A DNA stretch of 8,018 nucleotides, from contig JAEXLY010000075.1 in the NCBI GenBank assembly GCA_023444765.1, positions 1 through 8,018 on the forward strand, read 5' to 3'. Numbering within the stretch: the stretch's first letter is position 1; each line of letters opens with the position of its first letter. Below, one piece after another: positions 5,050-8,018 of this stretch. The translations under genes were made by a program, and so were the position numbers. The notes beneath the pieces were generated by a model. The model was not told the origin of the DNA, did not search any database, and worked only from the letters and a program-made list of their open reading frames with translations. This DNA is from Pseudomonadota bacterium. Lineage in GTDB: Bacteria; Pseudomonadota; Gammaproteobacteria; Xanthomonadales; Xanthomonadaceae.

Positions 5050-5590
5050 TTGAAACACCCCTCTCAATCATTCGCTTCTCGAGCACGCCCAAAAAGTCGG
5101 CGATGGCATTATTAATAGCAGAGAAATCATTTTCTACGCCGAAGTATACTGCGTCGGGTGCACGATTCTCCGCCCCAGGATCCGTGGGACGCACAGTCTT
5201 CAGGGAATCTTGCGCACTCAGAAGTGACGCTCTGAGCGTCTGAACAGCGCTGGCAAGTTGAGCGTCATCAGCAAATGGCGAAATAACCCGCCGCACACGC
5301 CGACTAATCTCGGAGAGTAGGTCTCGCGCTTCACGATAAGAGATCTCTGGCTGTATGGCATCGAGCCGCTGCGCCATCTCGCTCAACTCAATGGCGACCG
5401 TCTGACCCTTTACGGTTCTACCTGCCTCGACCGCTGCTTTTCGTGCCTTCCGAGCTTCAAAGAAAGCCAGGATGGAGAAAAGTAGGCCTGCCGCGCTAAG
5501 TACCGTCCCGATCCAGAAAGAGGGCGAGAGCCAGAATGAATTTAGTTGTTCAGCGATCTGTGTGAGGTTCACATCTATCTGACTGGTCAA
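5039..5590 (-). CDS. Single-pass inner-membrane protein of unknown function with a helical cytoplasmic domain (183 aa)
   Basis: Residues 24-45 (SFWIGTVLSAAGLLFSILAF) form one membrane segment, followed at once by the basic stretch EARKARKAA. By the positive-inside rule the C-terminal 135 residues should be cytoplasmic. That part looks mostly helical and coiled-coil-like (residues 46-110), with no enzyme motif that I can see. The start is TTG at 5590: the frame offers no ATG nearby, and taggggg lies a few bases ahead, overlapping the stop of icmF. GTG at 5575 is an alternative. It starts nine bases after the icmF stop and overlaps the next gene by 11 bases, so all three may share a transcript. 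Its composition is A+T-richer than icmF, suggesting that the pair came in separately. Confidence 0.7.
   Translation of the reverse strand: MTSQIDVNLTQIAEQLNSFWLSPSFWIGTVLSAAGLLFSILAFFEARKARKAAVEAGRTVKGQTVAIELSEMAQRLDAIQPEISYREARDLLSEISRRVRRVISPFADDAQLASAVQTLRASLLSAQDSLKTVRPTDPGAENRAPDAVYFGVENDFSAINNAIADFLGVLEKRMIERGVSNGR
5058..5064 (-). promoter_or_regulatory. Ribosome binding site inside the upstream gene
   Basis: On the minus strand agagggg lies within the last codons of the membrane protein gene, eight bases ahead of ATG 5049. It supports this start for the 120-residue protein and coupled translation. Confidence 0.65.
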
Positions 5591-5599
5591 GTCAACCCC

Positions 5600-8018
5600 C
5601 TACATATTCCTCCGATACTCCCCCCCCACATCGTAAAGGGCATGACTGATCTGCCCCAACGAGTGGGTCTTCACCGCTTCGACCAGCGCTTCGAACACAT
5701 TCCCCCGTCGCCGCGCCGTGTCCTGAAGATACGCCAGCCCGTGCCCGTCGCGCACTTCGCCGGCAACTGTTTCATCCTCAACCACATGCTCATGCGCCGT
5801 TTCCCCTTCCGGCGCCAGCCGGTTGCGTGAGGCCTGCCAGCTTCTAACGTTAGAAATCTGCTGCCCCTTCTCCCCTTCCGTCGACCGGATCAGCTCGATC
5901 TCTGTCGCCACCTCGCCCGCATGCTCCTTGGGCAGGAAGGTGTTCACCCCCACCAGCGGCAGGCTGCCATCGTGCTTCTTGTGCTCGTAGTACAGCGACT
6001 CTTCCTGGATCTTGCCGCGCTGATACATGGTATCCATGGCGCCGAGCACGCCGCCACGCTCGCTGATGGCCTCGAACTCCTTGTAGACGGCCTCCTCCAC
6101 CAGGTCGGTGAGCTGGTCGACGATGAAGCTGCCCTGCCAGGGGTTCTCGCAGAAGTTCAGCCCCAGCTCCTTGTTGATGATCATCTGAATCGCCACGGCG
6201 CGGCGCACGCTCTCTTCGGTGGGCGTGGTGATGGCCTCGTCGTAGGCGTTGGTGTGCAGGCTGTTGCAGTTGTCGAACAGCGCGTACAGCGCCTGCAGCG
6301 TGGTGCGGATGTCGTTGAACTGGATCTCCTGGGCGTGCAGCGATCGGCCGGAGGTCTGGATGTGGTACTTCATCATCTGGCTGCGTTCGTTGGCGCCGTA
6401 GCGCTCGCGCATGGCGCGCGCCCAGATGCGGCGGGCGACGCGGCCGATGACGGTGTATTCCGGGTCCATGCCGTTGGAGAAGAAGAACGACAGGTTGGGC
6501 GCAAAGTCGTCGATCTTCATCCCGCGCGCCAGGTAGTACTCGACGATGGTGAAGCCGTTGCTCAGGGTGAAGGCGAGCTGGCTGATCGGGTTCGCCCCGG
6601 CCTCGGCGATGTGGTAGCCGGAGATCGACACCGAGTAGAAGTTGCGCACCTTGTGGTCGACGAAGTACTGCTGGATGTCGCCCATCATGCGCAGGGCGAA
6701 CTCGGTGCTGAAGATGCAGGTGTTCTGGGCCTGGTCCTCTTTCAGGATGTCGGCCTGCACGGTGCCGCGCACGGTGGAAAGCGTTTCGGCCTTGATGCGG
6801 GCGTAGGTCTCGGCGTCCACCAGCTGGTCGCCGGTCATGCCGAGCAGGGCCAGGCCGAGGCCGTCGTTGCCGGGCGGAAGTTCGCCGTGGTAGCGCGGGC
6901 GTTCGCGGGCTTCGAAGAAGGCGTCGATCTTGCGCTGCGCGTCGGCCCAGCGGTCGGGATCGGCCTTGAGGTATTTCTCCACCTGCTGGTCGATGGCCGT
7001 GTTCATGAACAGCGCGAGGATGATCGGCGCCGGGCCGTTGATGGTCATCGACACGCTGGTGGTGGGCGCGCACAGGTCGAAGCCCGAGTAGAGCTTCTTC
7101 ATGTCGTCCAGCGTGGGCACGTTGACGCCGGAGTTGCCGATCTTGCCGTAGATGTCCGGGCGCGGGGCCGGGTCTTCGCCGTAGAGGGTGACGCTGTCGA
7201 AGGCGGTGGACAGGCGCGCGGCGGGCTGGCCGACGCTCAGGTAATGGAAGCGGCGGTTGGTGCGCTCGGGGGTGCCCTCGCCGGCGAACATGCGGATGGG
7301 GTCTTCGCCGCTGCGGCGGTATGGGTAGACGCCGCCGGTGTAGGGGTAGCTGCCGGGCAGGTTTTCCTTGCCCAGGAAGGTGAGCAGCTCGCCCCAGCTC
7401 TTGTAGCTGGGGGCGGCGATCTTGGGGATCTTCTGGTGGCTGAGGGATTCGCGGTAGTTCTCGACGCGGATGGTCTTGCCGCGGACCTGGTATTCGTTGA
7501 CGTCGTCGGTGATGGATTTGAGGCGCTGCGGCCAGTCGCGGAGGTTGCGCAGGTGGTCGCTGGAGAGGGATTGGACGGCGTCGTTGTAGCGTTGGCGGAG
7601 GGTGAGGAGGGAGCGGTCGGGGGCGAATGCTTCAAGAGCGCCCCCATCCCCCGCTTCGCGGGTACTTCCCCCGCTTTGCGGGGGAAGAGACGACTGCGAG
7701 GGAAGAGACGACTGAGGGGGAAGGGACTGGTGCGGGGGAAGGAGGTCGGCGGCGTCGTAGAGGTCGAGCGCCTTGGGCAGCTTCGGGTCCTGCAGTTCCT
7801 GCAGGGCCTGCCAGAAGGACTGGGCGCGGTCGGCGGCTTCGGCCTGCTTTTCGATGGAGCTGTTGATCGCCCTGCCCTGCTCGGCGATCTCGGCCAGGTA
7901 GCGCACGCGGCTGCCGGGGATCAGCACGGTGGCGCGGGGTTCCTTGAGGCTGGTGTCGATCTGCGGGTTGAAGTCGCAGCGGGGGGAGGAAATGGGGGGG
8001 GGCGATCGAATGTACGCG
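5600..8018 (-). CDS. icmF: Fused isobutyryl-CoA mutase IcmF, C-terminal mutase part; 5' end outside the window
   Basis: The product is the adenosylcobalamin-dependent radical mutase that interconverts isobutyryl-CoA and n-butyryl-CoA in the cytosol. IcmF proteins carry an N-terminal B12-binding domain, a MeaB-like G-protein chaperone and a C-terminal mutase barrel. Only a linker and the barrel are visible. The frame stays open to the right edge, so the GTG at 7927 is not the real start. Residues below count from that [24 protein letters not shown] holds F214, where methylmalonyl-CoA mutase has Tyr. [11 protein letters not shown] holds Q401, where it has Arg. This Phe/Gln pair is the known isobutyryl-CoA signature. 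[12 protein letters not shown] holds the catalytic-type H439. The end GGEYRRNM is typical of IcmF. Residues 63-86 are four hexapeptide repeats ([24 protein letters not shown]), an unusual linker insertion. G+C is high: 41 of 60 at 6901-6960. Confidence 0.92.
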   Translation of the reverse strand, partial: AYIRSPPPISSPRCDFNPQIDTSLKEPRATVLIPGSRVRYLAEIAEQGRAINSSIEKQAEAADRAQSFWQALQELQDPKLPKALDLYDAADLLPPHQSLPPQSSLPSQSSLPPQSGGSTREAGDGGALEAFAPDRSLLTLRQRYNDAVQSLSSDHLRNLRDWPQRLKSITDDVNEYQVRGKTIRVENYRESLSHQKIPKIAAPSYKSWGELLTFLGKENLPGSYPYTGGVYPYRRSGEDPIRMFAGEGTPERTNRRFHYLSVGQPAARLSTAFDSVTLYGEDPAPRPDIYGKIGNSGVNVPTLDDMKKLYSGFDLCAPTTSVSMTINGPAPIILALFMNTAIDQQVEKYLKADPDRWADAQRKIDAFFEARERPRYHGELPPGNDGLGLALLGMTGDQLVDAETYARIKAETLSTVRGTVQADILKEDQAQNTCIFSTEFALRMMGDIQQYFVDHKVRNFYSVSISGYHIAEAGANPISQLAFTLSNGFTIVEYYLARGMKIDDFAPNLSFFFSNGMDPEYTVIGRVARRIWARAMRERYGANERSQMMKYHIQTSGRSLHAQEIQFNDIRTTLQALYALFDNCNSLHTNAYDEAITTPTEESVRRAVAIQMIINKELGLNFCENPWQGSFIVDQLTDLVEEAVYKEFEAISERGGVLGAMDTMYQRGKIQEESLYYEHKKHDGSLPLVGVNTFLPKEHAGEVATEIELIRSTEGEKGQQISNVRSWQASRNRLAPEGETAHEHVVEDETVAGEVRDGHGLAYLQDTARRRGNVFEALVEAVKTHSLGQISHALYDVGGEYRRNM
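7650..7749 (-). repeat. In-frame hairpins and four 18-bp tandem units inside icmF
   Basis: On the plus strand cccgc-ttc-gcggg lies at 7650-7662. A perfect ten-base stem with a three-base loop follows (cttcccccgc, ttt, gcgggggaag) at 7665-7687. Then come four 18-base units at 7678-7695, 7696-7713, 7714-7731 and 7732-7749, each starting gcgggggaag or a close variant. The unit length is a multiple of three, so icmF stays open and encodes a Pro/Gln/Ser hexapeptide repeat. Confidence 0.8.

Noticed and set aside
5050..5067. TTG start at 5067 for the 120-residue protein
   Set aside because: The ATG at 5049 has a well-placed purine-rich site; the TTG would add six residues and enlarge the overlap without such a site.
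5850..7073. Long open frame (407 codons) on the minus strand overlapping icmF
   Set aside because: It lies in another frame of the strongly conserved mutase and is rich in Arg, Pro and His, as expected for an out-of-frame reading of high-G+C coding sequence.

Overview
The window reads as a high-G+C proteobacterial chromosome, probably a gamma- or betaproteobacterium. This rests on an icmF-type gene of the kind found in those groups, a REP-associated tyrosine transposase (RAYT), and CTGACCCC-type intergenic repeats; no rRNA or other firm taxonomic marker is present. About 40% of the window is conserved metabolic sequence. The rest is an accessory zone full of small repeats, broken transposase genes and genes of unknown function.

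Layout. Positions 33-740 (+) hold an intact RAYT. Positions 741-1027 are a repeat-rich spacer. Positions 1028-2577 (+) hold two tightly spaced genes for exported or membrane-anchored proteins of unknown function. The pair is bracketed by inverted copies of one ~27-bp repeat (928-955 and 2606-2632). Positions 2716-3332 are a transposon graveyard: the 5' end of a second RAYT with a nonsense codon, a C-terminal IS3-family transposase fragment on the opposite strand, and then a 3' end resembling a RAYT. Positions 3433-4158 (-) encode a predicted secreted four-cysteine protein. Positions 4159-4476 hold more repeats, including two copies of a sequence that also forms the tail of the RAYT 3' remnant. 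A doubtful small ORF follows at 4477-4686 (+).

Positions 4687-5590 (-) hold two overlapping, A+T-rich genes: an inner-membrane coiled-coil-like protein and a small soluble protein. They lie just downstream of the stop codon of a large gene that runs off the right edge (5600-8018, -). That gene is the mutase part of the fused isobutyryl-CoA mutase IcmF. Phe and Gln at the two diagnostic active-site positions fit isobutyryl-CoA rather than methylmalonyl-CoA as substrate. Its linker carries an in-frame hairpin and an 18-bp tandem repeat.

How the parts relate. IcmF would interconvert isobutyryl-CoA and n-butyryl-CoA with adenosylcobalamin. The two genes after it may be cotranscribed with it, but their composition suggests separate acquisition. 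The dispersed CTGACCCC-type motifs around the accessory genes resemble a non-autonomous repeat family that a RAYT might spread. That link is inference from proximity and shared sequence, not shown.
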